Below are positions 50,571 to 59,334 of a DNA stretch of 64,000 nt, in pieces (the first letter of the stretch is position 1; each line of letters opens with the position of its first letter). Where the stretch lies: contig NZ_JAHMHW010000026.1 in the NCBI RefSeq assembly GCF_020169515.1, forward strand, positions 1-64,000, given 5' to 3'. A program made the position numbers and the translations under genes. Origin of the DNA: Paenibacillus vietnamensis. Its GTDB lineage: Bacteria > Bacillota > Bacilli > Paenibacillales > Paenibacillaceae. The notes beneath the pieces were generated by a model. That model was given only the letters and a program-made list of their open reading frames with translations, was not told where the DNA came from and searched no databases.

Positions 50571-51297
50571 GAAGCTAAACGTAACGGTGTGGAACGAATA
50601 CCGGCATGAGAGGCAAAACGAGCTTGTCGCCGGCATTTATCCGGAAGGCATTCACAACGCGATCGGGGATTATTTGAAGACGCTGGACGGCATGGAGGTC
50701 AGGACGGCGGTGCTGGATGAGCCGGAGCACGGCTTGACCGACGAGGTGCTGAACCGTACGGACGTGCTGATCTGGTGGGGGCATCTCGCCCATTCCGAAG
50801 TGCGGGACGACATTGTGGAGAAGGTCCGTTCGCGGGTGCTGGAGGGGATGGGGCTGATCGTGCTGCATTCCGGCCACGGATCCAAACTATTCGAGCGGCT
50901 GCTGGGCACGAAAACCGGCCATTTGCGATGGCGCGACGACGGCGAGAAGGAGCGCCTATGGGTCATCGAGCACGGGCATCCGATCGCGGAGGGGCTTGGC
51001 GATTATATCGAAATTCCGAAGGAGGAAATGTACGGGGAGCGCTTCGACATTCCCGCGCCGGATGAGCTTGTGTTCATCTCCTGGTTCGAGGGCGGCGAGG
51101 TGTTCCGCAGCGGCTGCTGCTACCGGAGAGGGAAAGGGAAGCTGTTCTACTTCCGTCCGGGTCATGAGACGTTCCCGATTTACCGCCATCCGGATGTGCT
51201 GAAGGTGATCGGCAACGGAGTCCGCTGGGCGGCTCCTGTCGCGGGCGCAGCCCTGACCTCGGGGAGGACGGCTCCATTGGAGCCGATTGGGCGGTAG
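50563..51297 (+). CDS. ThuA-like protein (second in window)
   Basis: 244 residues from ATG 50563, overlapping the dehydrogenase gene by 8 bases. ThuA fold: KLNVTVWNEYRHERQNELVA, DVLIWWGHLAHSEV, GMGLIVLHSGHGSKLFERLL, KLFYFRPGHETFPIY. Clearly related to trehalose-utilisation ThuA and working with the adjoining Gfo/Idh enzyme, as in the ThuA/ThuB pair. The stop codon lies in the first unit of a GTAG microsatellite. Confidence 0.88.
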   Translation: MAKKLNVTVWNEYRHERQNELVAGIYPEGIHNAIGDYLKTLDGMEVRTAVLDEPEHGLTDEVLNRTDVLIWWGHLAHSEVRDDIVEKVRSRVLEGMGLIVLHSGHGSKLFERLLGTKTGHLRWRDDGEKERLWVIEHGHPIAEGLGDYIEIPKEEMYGERFDIPAPDELVFISWFEGGEVFRSGCCYRRGKGKLFYFRPGHETFPIYRHPDVLKVIGNGVRWAAPVAGAALTSGRTAPLEPIGR

Positions 51298-51334
51298 GTA
51301 AGTAGGTAGGTAGGTAGGTAAGTAGGTAAGTAAG
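51293..51334. repeat. GTAG/GTAA microsatellite at the end of the ThuA-like gene
   Basis: About ten tetranucleotide units GTAG or GTAA from 51293 on. The first unit supplies the TAG stop of the ThuA-like gene. Next to it (51335-51420) a degenerate run of AATAAGGCGG-like words continues. Changes in unit number would not alter the protein, because the stop is in the first unit. Confidence 0.75.
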
Positions 51335-51531
51335 GCAGTTGAGTAATAAGGCGGTAGGGCGATAAGGCGATCAGGCGGTCGAGTAATAAGGCTGTAGGGG
51401 ATAGGGCAATAAGGCGGACAATCGCAGCCGGTTAAATGCGCGACGGTGTGTTGGTTGGAGCGGAATGCCGAGATGCATTGCGTAACTGTATTTGGTGTAT
51501 ATATTTTTTGGGTTAAAGGTTTCTTATGTAA

Positions 51532-51668
51532 AATAACTGGATTTTTCGTATGTATTTCGGTCGAAATGCTCATTTACGATCAACCGTTATGATTTTGCTG
51601 TATGAAATCCAGTTATTTTTCTCCAATAGATCGATAAGCTAAAATTAGATGCCGGAAATCCAGTTATG
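51532..51668. repeat. CTGGATTTTATGTAT-family repeats (second locus)
   Basis: AATAACTGGATTTTTCGTAT (about 51532-51551) is followed by inverted GAAATCCAGTTATTTTTC (51604-51621) and GGAAATCCAGTTATG (51654-51668). These are the same words as at 9961-10145. The remainder of the 700-base gap (51335-51530 and 51670-51880) shows no gene. Confidence 0.6.
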
Positions 51669-51881
51669 CTGCTCAAAAGCAGGCGGACCCAACCGTGAGA
51701 TGAGCCTATTTGGGCGCTTATAACAAACTGGGCTATGTAGGGAGAGGTTACTACCGGGCAGAACTTAGCAGAGAGGCGGGAGCTGCTGCCCGTGATACGG
51801 GTTAAGCGGGACGGTTGACGGGCCGTGCACACGTGACAATCGGATATCATGCATCGATAAAACTGCTATGGCTGCACAAAG

Positions 51882-51907
51882 GGGCGTTTCCGTCAACGCC
51901 CTTTTTT
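51882..51907 (+). terminator. Terminator or attenuator before the alpha-glucosidase
   Basis: GGGCGTT/AACGCCC stem with a short loop and a T6 tract. It ends 86 bases before the alpha-glucosidase start and far after the ThuA-like gene, so it may be a leader attenuator; a plain terminator is equally possible. Confidence 0.55.
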
Positions 51908-51993
51908 GCGTTTTTTTACGTAATAATAGCGGTTTCATGGCTGGCGGGGCTCTTTTATGATGATAGGACAGTAGAATTAGAGGAGGCAGAAGG

Positions 51994-53682
51994 ATGACAG
52001 CAGGCGCATTTTGGCAGGAGGAAGTCGTGTATCAAATTTATCCGCGCAGCTTCATGGACAGCAACGGGGACGGGATCGGCGATTTGCGCGGTATAATCAG
52101 CAAGCTGGATTACTTGAAGGAGCTGGGGGTCGGCATCGTGTGGCTCAGCCCCGTCTACAAGTCGCCGAACGACGATAACGGCTACGATATCAGCGATTAC
52201 CGGTCCATTATGGACGAGTTCGGAACGATGGAGGATTGGGAGGAGCTGCTGCACGGACTCCATGAACGCGGCATTAAGCTGATCATGGACCTTGTCGTGA
52301 ACCATTCCTCCGACGAGCATGCGTGGTTCGAGGAATCGAGAAAGTCAAAGGATAATCCTTACCGCGATTATTATATTTGGAGACCGGCCGGGGAGAACGG
52401 GGGCGAGCCGAACAACTGGCTGTCCTTCTTCGGAGGCTCGGCATGGCAGTACGATGAAGCGACAAATGAATATTACCTGCATTTATTCACGAAGAAGCAG
52501 CCGGACCTTAACTGGGAAAATCCGAAGCTTCGGCGCGAAGTGTACGATATGATGAATTTTTGGCTGGATAAAGGCATCGACGGCTTCCGGATGGACGTCA
52601 TCAACTGCATCTCCAAAGCGGATGGCCTGCCGAGCGCTCCCGGCGGGGAGCGGTATGCGTGGGGCGGCGACTTTTTCCTGTGCGGTCCGCGCCTGGAGGA
52701 GTATTTGAAGGAAATGAACGAGCAGACGCTGTCGCGGTATAACGCGATGTCGGTAGGCGAAATGCCTGGCGTTCCGACTGATCTGGCAGCCGTTTATACG
52801 GATCCCGCTAATCGGGCGGTAAATATGGTGTTCCATTTTGAGACGATGGATATCGATTCGGGCGAAGGCGGAAAGTGGAATTTGAAGCCTTGGAAGCTGG
52901 CCGATTTGAAGGCGGTCACGGGCAAATGGCAATACGCTTTGAACGGGAAGGGCTGGAACAGCCTTTATTTGAACAATCATGATCAGCCGCGCATGGTTTC
53001 ACGGTTTGGCGACGATACCGTGTACCGCAAACAATCGGCAAAGCTGCTGGCTACTTTCCTGCATACGCTGCAGGGCACGCCTTACATTTATCAGGGCGAG
53101 GAGCTTGGCATGACAAATGTGCGGTTCGAGAGCATCGACGACTACCGGGACGTGGAGCTGCTGAACTTTTACCGCGAGGCTGTGGGAGAGAGGGGCGTGC
53201 CGCATGAGCAGGCGATGGCGTCCATCTATGCCAAAGGCAGGGACAACGCGCGGACTCCGATGCAGTGGAACGCCGGCCCGCAGGGCGGTTTTACGACGGG
53301 TGAGCCGTGGATCGGCGTGAATCCGAACTATACGGAGATCAATGCGCAGGAGGCGCTTGGCGATCCGGATTCGATCTTCCATTATTACAAGCGATTGATT
53401 GCGCTGCGGAAGAAACATCCGATTATGATCTACGGCGACTATACGCTGCTGGCGGAGGAGCATGAGCAGCTGTACGCTTATACGCGGCAGCTGGGAGAGG
53501 AGAAGTGGCTTGTCCTTCTTAACTTCTCCGGGCAGCAAATCGAAGCCGGAGCGGGACTGCCGTTTGAGGAAGGCGCGGAGCTGATTATCTCAAACTACGG
53601 AGATGCAGCCGCCCGCCTCGATGCGTCTGCGGAGCTCCTTGCGCTTCGTCCGTATGAGGCACTGGTGTATCGATTGGCGTGA
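51994..53682 (+). CDS. Oligo-1,6-glucosidase / alpha-glucosidase (GH13)
   Basis: 562 residues, the usual GH13_31 length. WWQEEVVYQIYPRSF-like start, the four conserved regions DLVVNHSSDEH, GFRMDVIN (nucleophile Asp), VGEMPGV (acid/base Glu) and LNNHDQPR. Val directly after the nucleophile (MDVIN) is the mark of alpha-1,6 specificity in oligo-1,6-glucosidases. No signal peptide, so it acts inside the cell on imported isomaltooligosaccharides or panose. It fits the ABC transporter and GH66 genes downstream. Ribosome site GAGGAGG. Confidence 0.93.
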   Translation: MTAGAFWQEEVVYQIYPRSFMDSNGDGIGDLRGIISKLDYLKELGVGIVWLSPVYKSPNDDNGYDISDYRSIMDEFGTMEDWEELLHGLHERGIKLIMDLVVNHSSDEHAWFEESRKSKDNPYRDYYIWRPAGENGGEPNNWLSFFGGSAWQYDEATNEYYLHLFTKKQPDLNWENPKLRREVYDMMNFWLDKGIDGFRMDVINCISKADGLPSAPGGERYAWGGDFFLCGPRLEEYLKEMNEQTLSRYNAMSVGEMPGVPTDLAAVYTDPANRAVNMVFHFETMDIDSGEGGKWNLKPWKLADLKAVTGKWQYALNGKGWNSLYLNNHDQPRMVSRFGDDTVYRKQSAKLLATFLHTLQGTPYIYQGEELGMTNVRFESIDDYRDVELLNFYREAVGERGVPHEQAMASIYAKGRDNARTPMQWNAGPQGGFTTGEPWIGVNPNYTEINAQEALGDPDSIFHYYKRLIALRKKHPIMIYGDYTLLAEEHEQLYAYTRQLGEEKWLVLLNFSGQQIEAGAGLPFEEGAELIISNYGDAAARLDASAELLALRPYEALVYRLA

Positions 53683-53725
53683 AAGTAACGAAGCGGCGGC
53701 GGTTGACGGTTGTACAAGGCTAGAG

Positions 53726-53948
53726 CTAACGAACTCAGTCATCGCTAACTGCTCCCGGGAGCGCGAATTGGAATTCTAACGAACTCAGGACACGTTATTG
53801 CACTGCAGTGGAGGTTTTTCGGCAGCATTTTACCCGAATAACGAGCGTGGAGTTCGTTAAAAATGAAAAGTTGGTCAAATCGGGCCAATAGTTGCTGTGC
53901 AGTTCGTTAGGAGCTGAGGGGAGTCGCAGAGGCTGTGCAGTTCGTTAG
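53726..53948. repeat. CTAACGAACTC-family intergenic repeats
   Basis: CTAACGAACTCAG occurs at 53726-53738 and 53776-53788; the inverse occurs as GAGTTCGTTA (53850-53859) and twice as TGTGCAGTTCGTTAG (53896-53910 and 53934-53948). Forward copies lie on one side and inverted copies on the other, so the whole could fold back. No gene is present between the glucosidase and the binding-protein genes. Confidence 0.65.
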
Positions 53949-54013
53949 CGCGGGACCGCCGCTGCTAAGTCTTGTTCGATTGCTGTCTGGCAAACTGCAG
54001 TCCCAAGCAGCCA

Positions 54014-54066
54014 AACAAAAGGTGTCTTATTATCTGCACGTGCAGAAAAATAAGACACCTTTTGTT
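54014..54066. terminator. 53-bp near-perfect palindrome
   Basis: Perfect 18-base arms (54014-54031 and 54049-54066, AACAAAAGGTGTCTTATT and its complement) enclose a 14-base perfect palindrome TCTGCACGTGCAGA. The A-run/T-run ends would act as T-tracts in both directions, so a bidirectional terminator is the simplest reading. Its length and symmetry exceed the other terminators here, and a mobile repeat or cruciform is possible. Confidence 0.7.
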
Positions 54067-54122
54067 ATCCCCGCTGATGCTGAGGAGGCTGCAGGACAGT
54101 AATATGAGACACCAAAAGCGCA

Positions 54123-54138
54123 ATGAAAACGGTTACCG
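54123..54138 (+). promoter_or_regulatory. cre-like site before the sugar ABC operon
   Basis: ATGAAAACGGTTACCG matches WTGNNARCGNWWWCAW at 14 of 16 positions (the last two fail). It lies 61 bases before the binding-protein start. Catabolite repression would suit a sugar-uptake operon, and a stronger cre lies before the large GH66 gene. Confidence 0.4.
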
Positions 54139-54198
54139 CAAACGGCCGATCGTCGCATAATGAGAGAGCAGCAATCATTAAGAGGAGGGTCAAACGAG

Positions 54199-55515
54199 AT
54201 GAAATGGTACAAATCGATTTCTTACGGAGTTCTGGCGGCGACGATGGCATTCACCGTAACGGCTTGCAGCGGCGGCAATAACGCACCGGCCGGTAACGGA
54301 GGCAATGCGCCGGCAAATGAAAGCGGTAACGCCCCTTCCGGCGAGAAAGTGACGATTGAATACTGGCATACTTACAGCGATCAGGAAGAGAAGGTTCTGA
54401 CCGAAGAGATCAAGCCGCTGTTCGAGAAGGAAAATCCGGGCATCGAGCTTAAGCTCACGAGAATGCCGTACGAAGGGCTTAAGGAGCAGGTTGTCGCGGG
54501 CGTAGCTGGCGATGCGGCGCCGGACCTGATGCGGATGGACATTATTTGGGTGCCGGAATTTGCGAAAATGGGAGCGCTTCAGGATATCAGCCAGTTCGAA
54601 GGCTTCGACGAGGTGAAAGCCGGCGTATTCGAAGCGCCGATGGCAACGAACGCGTACAACGGCGGTTACTACGGCGTTCCGGTGAACACAAATACGAAAA
54701 TCGCGATTTACAACAAAGCTGTGCTGGACGAAATCGGTATCACGAAAGCGCCGGAAACGATGGATGAGCTCGTCGAAGCGGCAAAGCTTGCGGTGGCGAA
54801 AGGCAAGCCGGGCGGCATCGGCATCGGCGGAGCGAACGTATGGGCGGCTTCTCCTTACTTCTGGAGTCTGGGCGGCTCATTGACGAACGAAGATTATACG
54901 AAAGCCGAAGGCTTCCTGAATAGCCCTGAGAGCGTGAAAGCGCTGGAGACCATCGTGCAGTGGCAAAAGGAAGGCTTGATTACGCCAACGATTCTTGGCG
55001 GCGAGCCGGGCGCTTGGGACGGCATGAAAAACAACGATTACATGATGATCGACGACGGCCCTTGGTTCTACAGCATTCTGATGAACGAGGCGGAGTCGAG
55101 CTTCAAACCGCTCGAGCAAACGGTCCGCGGCCCGATTCCTGCAGGCGCAGGCGGCAGCCGCTCCGTCGTAGGCGGCGAAGATCTGGTTGTGTTCACGAAC
55201 TCGAAGCATCCGAAAGAAGCCTGGACATTCGCAAAGTGGATGCTCGGCGAAGAGCCGCAAAAAATCATGAGCAAGCTGGGCCTTATTCCTACCAACAAAA
55301 CCGCGGCAAACGATCCGGCTTTCCTCGAGCAGCCGTTCGTTGCCGAATACGTGAAGCAGCTGGAAACGGCGCTGCCTCGTACGCCGATTCCGCAATATGG
55401 CGAGATGGAAGGCATCGTTAACCTTGCGTTCGAGAAAGCGATCCGCGGCGAGCTTGAGCCGAAGGCGGCGCTCGACGAAGCGGCGAAAAACATCGAAGCC
55501 ATCTTGGCGAAATAA
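54199..55515 (+). CDS. Sugar ABC transporter substrate-binding lipoprotein
   Basis: 438 residues from ATG 54199 behind GAGGAGGGTC. Signal peptide with a lipobox at VTAC, then a Gly/Asn/Ala-rich linker and an extracellular solute-binding protein family 1 domain (EYWHTYSDQEEKVLTEEI, GDAAPDLMRMDIIWVPEF, YGVPVNTNTKIAIYN). First gene of the uptake operon. Given the GH66 and oligo-1,6-glucosidase genes around it, the ligand is probably an isomaltooligosaccharide or cyclodextran. Confidence 0.92.
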   Translation: MKWYKSISYGVLAATMAFTVTACSGGNNAPAGNGGNAPANESGNAPSGEKVTIEYWHTYSDQEEKVLTEEIKPLFEKENPGIELKLTRMPYEGLKEQVVAGVAGDAAPDLMRMDIIWVPEFAKMGALQDISQFEGFDEVKAGVFEAPMATNAYNGGYYGVPVNTNTKIAIYNKAVLDEIGITKAPETMDELVEAAKLAVAKGKPGGIGIGGANVWAASPYFWSLGGSLTNEDYTKAEGFLNSPESVKALETIVQWQKEGLITPTILGGEPGAWDGMKNNDYMMIDDGPWFYSILMNEAESSFKPLEQTVRGPIPAGAGGSRSVVGGEDLVVFTNSKHPKEAWTFAKWMLGEEPQKIMSKLGLIPTNKTAANDPAFLEQPFVAEYVKQLETALPRTPIPQYGEMEGIVNLAFEKAIRGELEPKAALDEAAKNIEAILAK

Positions 55516-55538
55516 AAACCGTTCATAACATGCAACAG

Positions 55539-55580
55539 GCAGGGCCTTTTTCCGTCAGAACCGATCGGAGAGGGCCCTGC
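55539..55580 (+). promoter_or_regulatory. Hairpin between binding-protein and permease genes
   Basis: GCAGGGCC (55539-55546) pairs with GGCCCTGC (55573-55580); the T5 run lies in the loop, not after the stem, so it is not a classic terminator. Hairpins here are known in sugar ABC operons to protect the binding-protein part of the message and keep permease expression lower. Confidence 0.6.
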
Positions 55581-55601
55581 AAACAAGAAAGGAGCTTCAA
55601 C

Positions 55602-56561
55602 ATGTCTATACCAGTGGCGGGACAACCGGCACCCGGGCATCAGCCTCGGGCGGGCATGCAGATTAAGAAAGGCATACAGCAGTGGATAAAGGTGCTTCCT
55701 TTTATCTTCCTCGGTGTTGCGGGTACGGCTGTATTCGTCATCTACCCGATGATCCGAAACATTCTGATCAGCTTCCAGGAGTACAGCATTATGCCGAATG
55801 CGGAAAATCCGTATATCGGCTTCGAAAACTACGTGTCGGCGTTTACCGATCCGAACAACAAAGTGCTCATGGCGATCCGCAACACGTTCCTGAACGTGGC
55901 GGTCACGGTGCCGATCAACTGGTTCCTTGCGATCGTGTTTGCGGTGCTGATCAACTTGCATTTCGTCAAGCACAAAATCGTTTTCCGTACCGTGTATTAT
56001 TTGCCGATTATCACCTCCTGGATCGTCGTTGCGTTTCTGTTCCGCTTCCTGTTCGCGGGCGGGGAGTACGGATTGATCAATTATATTTTCTACAAGCAGC
56101 TTGGTATCTTCGACGCTCCGGTCAACTTCCTGGCGAACTATTGGTCGGCGATGATCGTCATCTGGTTATTTCATATTTGGAAAACGGTCGGCTGGGGCGT
56201 AGTCATTTATTTGGCGGCGCTGCAGGGCATCTCGAAGGAATATTACGAGGCGGCCGCCATCGACGGGGCAAACGGCTCGAGACAGTTCTGGAGCATAACG
56301 GTTCCGATGCTTGGACCGGTCACCGCATTCGTCGTCATTAACCTGATTAACGGTGCCTTTAACTTTTTCCCGCAGGTCTACTTCATTACGCGCGGCGGCC
56401 CGATGGATCAGACCCAAACGCTGCCGAGTCTCATGTATCTGCAGGCTTTCAAGAACTTTAACTTCGGTTATGCATCCGCGGTAGCCGTCATGATGGGGAT
56501 CGCCGTGTTCTTGCTGACGTATTCCCAGATGAAAAAATTCGGCAATCAGCGGTTTTTATAG
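55602..56561 (+). CDS. Sugar ABC transporter permease (MalF-type)
   Basis: 319 residues from ATG 55602 behind AAAGGAG. Six spans, with the ATPase-docking EAA loop EYYEAAAIDGANGSRQFWSI. Start of the mature part KVLPFIFLGVAGTAVFVIYP is typical of MalF/UgpA-type subunits. 86 bases after the lipoprotein gene and 11 before the partner permease. Confidence 0.94.
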   Translation: MSIPVAGQPAPGHQPRAGMQIKKGIQQWIKVLPFIFLGVAGTAVFVIYPMIRNILISFQEYSIMPNAENPYIGFENYVSAFTDPNNKVLMAIRNTFLNVAVTVPINWFLAIVFAVLINLHFVKHKIVFRTVYYLPIITSWIVVAFLFRFLFAGGEYGLINYIFYKQLGIFDAPVNFLANYWSAMIVIWLFHIWKTVGWGVVIYLAALQGISKEYYEAAAIDGANGSRQFWSITVPMLGPVTAFVVINLINGAFNFFPQVYFITRGGPMDQTQTLPSLMYLQAFKNFNFGYASAVAVMMGIAVFLLTYSQMKKFGNQRFL

Positions 56562-56572
56562 GAGGGTAACGG

Positions 56573-57406
56573 ATGAAAACAAAATGGCCTATTCAGCTCC
56601 TGGTATATGCGATCATCGTGCTCGGAGCCCTTTCGTTCCTGTTTCCTTTCGTATATATGATCATGACCAGCTTTATTAAAGGAGCATACTCGCTGCCGAG
56701 GCCGAAGGAAGTGTTCTCGGTCATTCCCAATCTGTACAATTACCAGCTCGTATGGGAGAAAAACAACTTCGCGAGGTACTTCCTGAACAGTACGCTCGTG
56801 ACGCTCGTATCGATGATAGGAAGCCTGTTTCTCGGCTGTCTGACGGCGTACGGCTTCGCAAGATTTGCGTTTCCGGGCAAGGAGTTTTTGTTCCGGACGT
56901 TCCTGCTCACGATGATGATTCCCGGAGTGATTAACATCATTCCTCAGTTTCTTATTATTAAATCCTTTGGGCTAGTGAACACCTACTGGGGATTGTGGCT
57001 GATTTACATCGGCGGCGGCGTAGTCGGCAGTACGTTCTTCCTGAGGGGGTTCTTCCAAAGCATTCCGAAGGAATACGAAGAGTCGGTGCTGATCGACGGC
57101 GGCGGCAACTGGCGAATTTTCTGGAATATTTATTTGCCACAGTCGATGCCGGCTATCGCTACGCTTGCCGTTCTCTCGTTCCAAGGAACATGGGAGGAGT
57201 ACTTCACGGCGCTTGTCATTATCAAGGACGAAGCGATGAGGACGCTGCCGATCGCCTTGCTTATGTTTAACGACAAGTACGCGACCAACTATTCATGGAT
57301 ATTCGCGGCATCGGTTATCGCGCTTATTCCAACCGTTCTGCTGTATATCGTATTCCAGAAAAAATTCGTGCAAGGCGGCTTCAACGAAGGCGGAGTGAAG
57401 GGCTAA
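56573..57406 (+). CDS. Sugar ABC transporter permease (MalG-type)
   Basis: 277 residues, six spans, EAA loop EYEESVLIDGGGNWRIFWNI and the usual C-terminal VQGGFNEGGVKG. Partner of the preceding permease. The operon has no ATPase gene, so it must borrow a shared one (MsmX-type), which is common in Bacillales sugar importers. Confidence 0.94.
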   Translation: MKTKWPIQLLVYAIIVLGALSFLFPFVYMIMTSFIKGAYSLPRPKEVFSVIPNLYNYQLVWEKNNFARYFLNSTLVTLVSMIGSLFLGCLTAYGFARFAFPGKEFLFRTFLLTMMIPGVINIIPQFLIIKSFGLVNTYWGLWLIYIGGGVVGSTFFLRGFFQSIPKEYEESVLIDGGGNWRIFWNIYLPQSMPAIATLAVLSFQGTWEEYFTALVIIKDEAMRTLPIALLMFNDKYATNYSWIFAASVIALIPTVLLYIVFQKKFVQGGFNEGGVKG

Positions 57407-57427
57407 TCCTTTGGACAGGAAGGACAG

Positions 57428-59221
57428 ATGCATGTGAATCGCAATAAAATGAAGTCCGCTGCAGTCATAGCGCTGAGCTGTATAGTGATGCTGGCCGCCG
57501 GCTGCAGCGGGCAAAAGGAGATTAAAGCCGAGACGGTGCAGAGCCAGGGGCTCATCGGCAGCCTCGAGACCGACAAAGCGGCCTACCGTCCCGGCGATCC
57601 CGTCGGCTTTAGCCTTCAGCTGGGCGAGGCCGGGCCGGACACGAAGGTGCTCGTCCAGTACCGGCAGCTCGGCGAGCTGATCGGCACGCAGGAAGTGAAG
57701 CCGGAGGACAGGCATGCAGCCTGGCAGTGGACGCCGCCGAAGGAGGACGGCCAAGGCTACATGGCTGAAGTGTTCGTAACGGTCGATGGCAAGGCGAAGG
57801 ATCATCAGAACATCGCGGTTGACGTATCCTCGGATTGGAGCAAGTTTCCGCGGTACGGCTATTTGGCCGATTTCCACGCCATGACGCAGGAGGAAATGAC
57901 GAAGGTCGTTAACAGGCTTAACCGTTTCCATATTAACGGCATTCAATTTTACGACTGGCAGTACAAGCATCATGAGCCGGTCAAGATGGACGGGAACAAG
58001 CCGGCTGCCGAATGGCCGGATATCGCGAACCGGCAGGTTGCCTACGACACTGTCAAGGGTTATATCGATTTGGCGCATGGCCGCAATATGAAGGCGATGA
58101 ACTACAACCTGCTGTTCGGCGCGTACGAGGGAGCGGAGGCGGACGGCGTCAAGCCGGATTGGGCGCTGTACAAGGATCCGGCGCAGACGAATCAGGACAA
58201 GCACCCGCTGCCGGACAGCTGGGCGAGCGACATTATGCTGTACGATCCGAGCAACGCCGAATGGCAAACGTTCCTGATCGATAAGGAAATCGAAGTGTTC
58301 AAGCATTTGAAGTTCGACGGCTGGCATGTCGATCAGCTCGGGGACCGGGGCTCGTTGTGGAACGCCAAAGGCGAAAGCGCGAAGCTGCCGCAGGGCTATG
58401 TGTCCTTTCTGAAGGCGGCAAAGGAGAAGCTTGACGTCCATTATGTCATGAATGCGGTCGGCCAGTACGGTCAAGCGTTCTTGGCGCCGCAGGCTCCGCT
58501 GAACTTCCTGTACACGGAAGTATGGGACGGCCATCCGAAGTACGCCAATTTGAAGGACATCATCGACCAGAACAGTAAGTACAGCAAAAACAAGTTGAAC
58601 ACGGTGCTTGCGGCCTACATGAATTATGATTTGGCCGACGCAGCGGGACAATTCAATACGCCAGGCGTTCTGCTCACCGACGCGGTCATTTTCGCCTCCG
58701 GAGGTTCGCATCTCGAGCTGGGCGAGAACATGCTGGCGAAGGAATATTTTCCGAACCGCAATTTGAAGATTCCGGCCGAGCTGGAGCGGCAGCTGATCCG
58801 CTATTACGATTTTCTTGTCGCTTATCAGACGATTTTGCGTGACGGCCTGGAAGAGTCGGATACGGAGACGGCGGCGGCGGGCTCGGGCGAGCTTGAAATC
58901 GCTTCGGCTCCCGAACAAGGAAAGATCTGGTCCTTTGCCAAGCGGAAGAACGGAAGCGATATCGTTCACTTCATTAACTTCTCCGATGCAACGACGATGG
59001 AATGGACGGACAACAAGGGAGAGCAGGCGGAGCCGGAGGCCCGCAAGGAGGTCAAGGTCAGCATTCAAACGGCAGGTAAGGCGTCAAGCGTCACCTTCGC
59101 TTCTCCGGACTATTATAACGGCTCGGCCGTAAAGCTGGATTTCGAGCAGAAGGACGGTCAAATCGAGCTTGTGCTGCCCGGGTTGAAGTATTGGGATCTG
59201 CTCAAGATCGACTACGAATAA
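57428..59221 (+). CDS. GH66 lipoprotein (dextranase-type)
   Basis: 597 residues. Lipoprotein signal ending LAAGCSGQ, an N-terminal Ig-like domain (about 40-130), then a GH66 catalytic barrel opening DVSSDWSKFPRYGYLADF. Nucleophile Asp in FDGWHVDQLG and acid/base Glu in NFLYTEVWDG. The catalytic domain is unbroken: AAYMNYDLADAAGQFNTPGV runs straight on, unlike its partner downstream. A C-terminal beta domain closes it. It should cut dextran or cyclodextran at the cell surface next to the binding protein. Last gene of the operon. Confidence 0.9.
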   Translation: MHVNRNKMKSAAVIALSCIVMLAAGCSGQKEIKAETVQSQGLIGSLETDKAAYRPGDPVGFSLQLGEAGPDTKVLVQYRQLGELIGTQEVKPEDRHAAWQWTPPKEDGQGYMAEVFVTVDGKAKDHQNIAVDVSSDWSKFPRYGYLADFHAMTQEEMTKVVNRLNRFHINGIQFYDWQYKHHEPVKMDGNKPAAEWPDIANRQVAYDTVKGYIDLAHGRNMKAMNYNLLFGAYEGAEADGVKPDWALYKDPAQTNQDKHPLPDSWASDIMLYDPSNAEWQTFLIDKEIEVFKHLKFDGWHVDQLGDRGSLWNAKGESAKLPQGYVSFLKAAKEKLDVHYVMNAVGQYGQAFLAPQAPLNFLYTEVWDGHPKYANLKDIIDQNSKYSKNKLNTVLAAYMNYDLADAAGQFNTPGVLLTDAVIFASGGSHLELGENMLAKEYFPNRNLKIPAELERQLIRYYDFLVAYQTILRDGLEESDTETAAAGSGELEIASAPEQGKIWSFAKRKNGSDIVHFINFSDATTMEWTDNKGEQAEPEARKEVKVSIQTAGKASSVTFASPDYYNGSAVKLDFEQKDGQIELVLPGLKYWDLLKIDYE

Positions 59222-59250
59222 CAGGCGGTACCGCAGCAGGAAGAACCTTG

Positions 59251-59286
59251 GCGATACGAAAGCATTCTTCGTTCGCTTTGGTTTTT
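59251..59286 (+). terminator. Terminator after the GH66 lipoprotein
   Basis: GCGA-T-ACGAA pairs with TTCGT-TCGC (one bulged base) and is followed by TTTGGTTTTT. It ends the uptake operon, so the larger GH66 gene is a separate unit. Confidence 0.6.
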
Positions 59287-59294
59287 ACACACGA

Positions 59295-59310
59295 ATGAAA
59301 GCGTTTTTAT
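59295..59310 (+). promoter_or_regulatory. cre site before the large GH66 gene
   Basis: ATGAAAGCGTTTTTAT matches WTGNNARCGNWWWCAW at 15 of 16 positions. It lies 24 bases before the start codon, in a 113-base spacer, so CcpA repression of this exoenzyme is likely. Confidence 0.65.
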
Positions 59311-59334
59311 AATCACTTGATAAGGGGATTCGAA

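Noticed and set aside
57293..59068. Long antisense frame opposite the GH66 lipoprotein gene
   Set aside because: Opposes a gene with intact catalytic motifs; composition is that of an antisense artefact.
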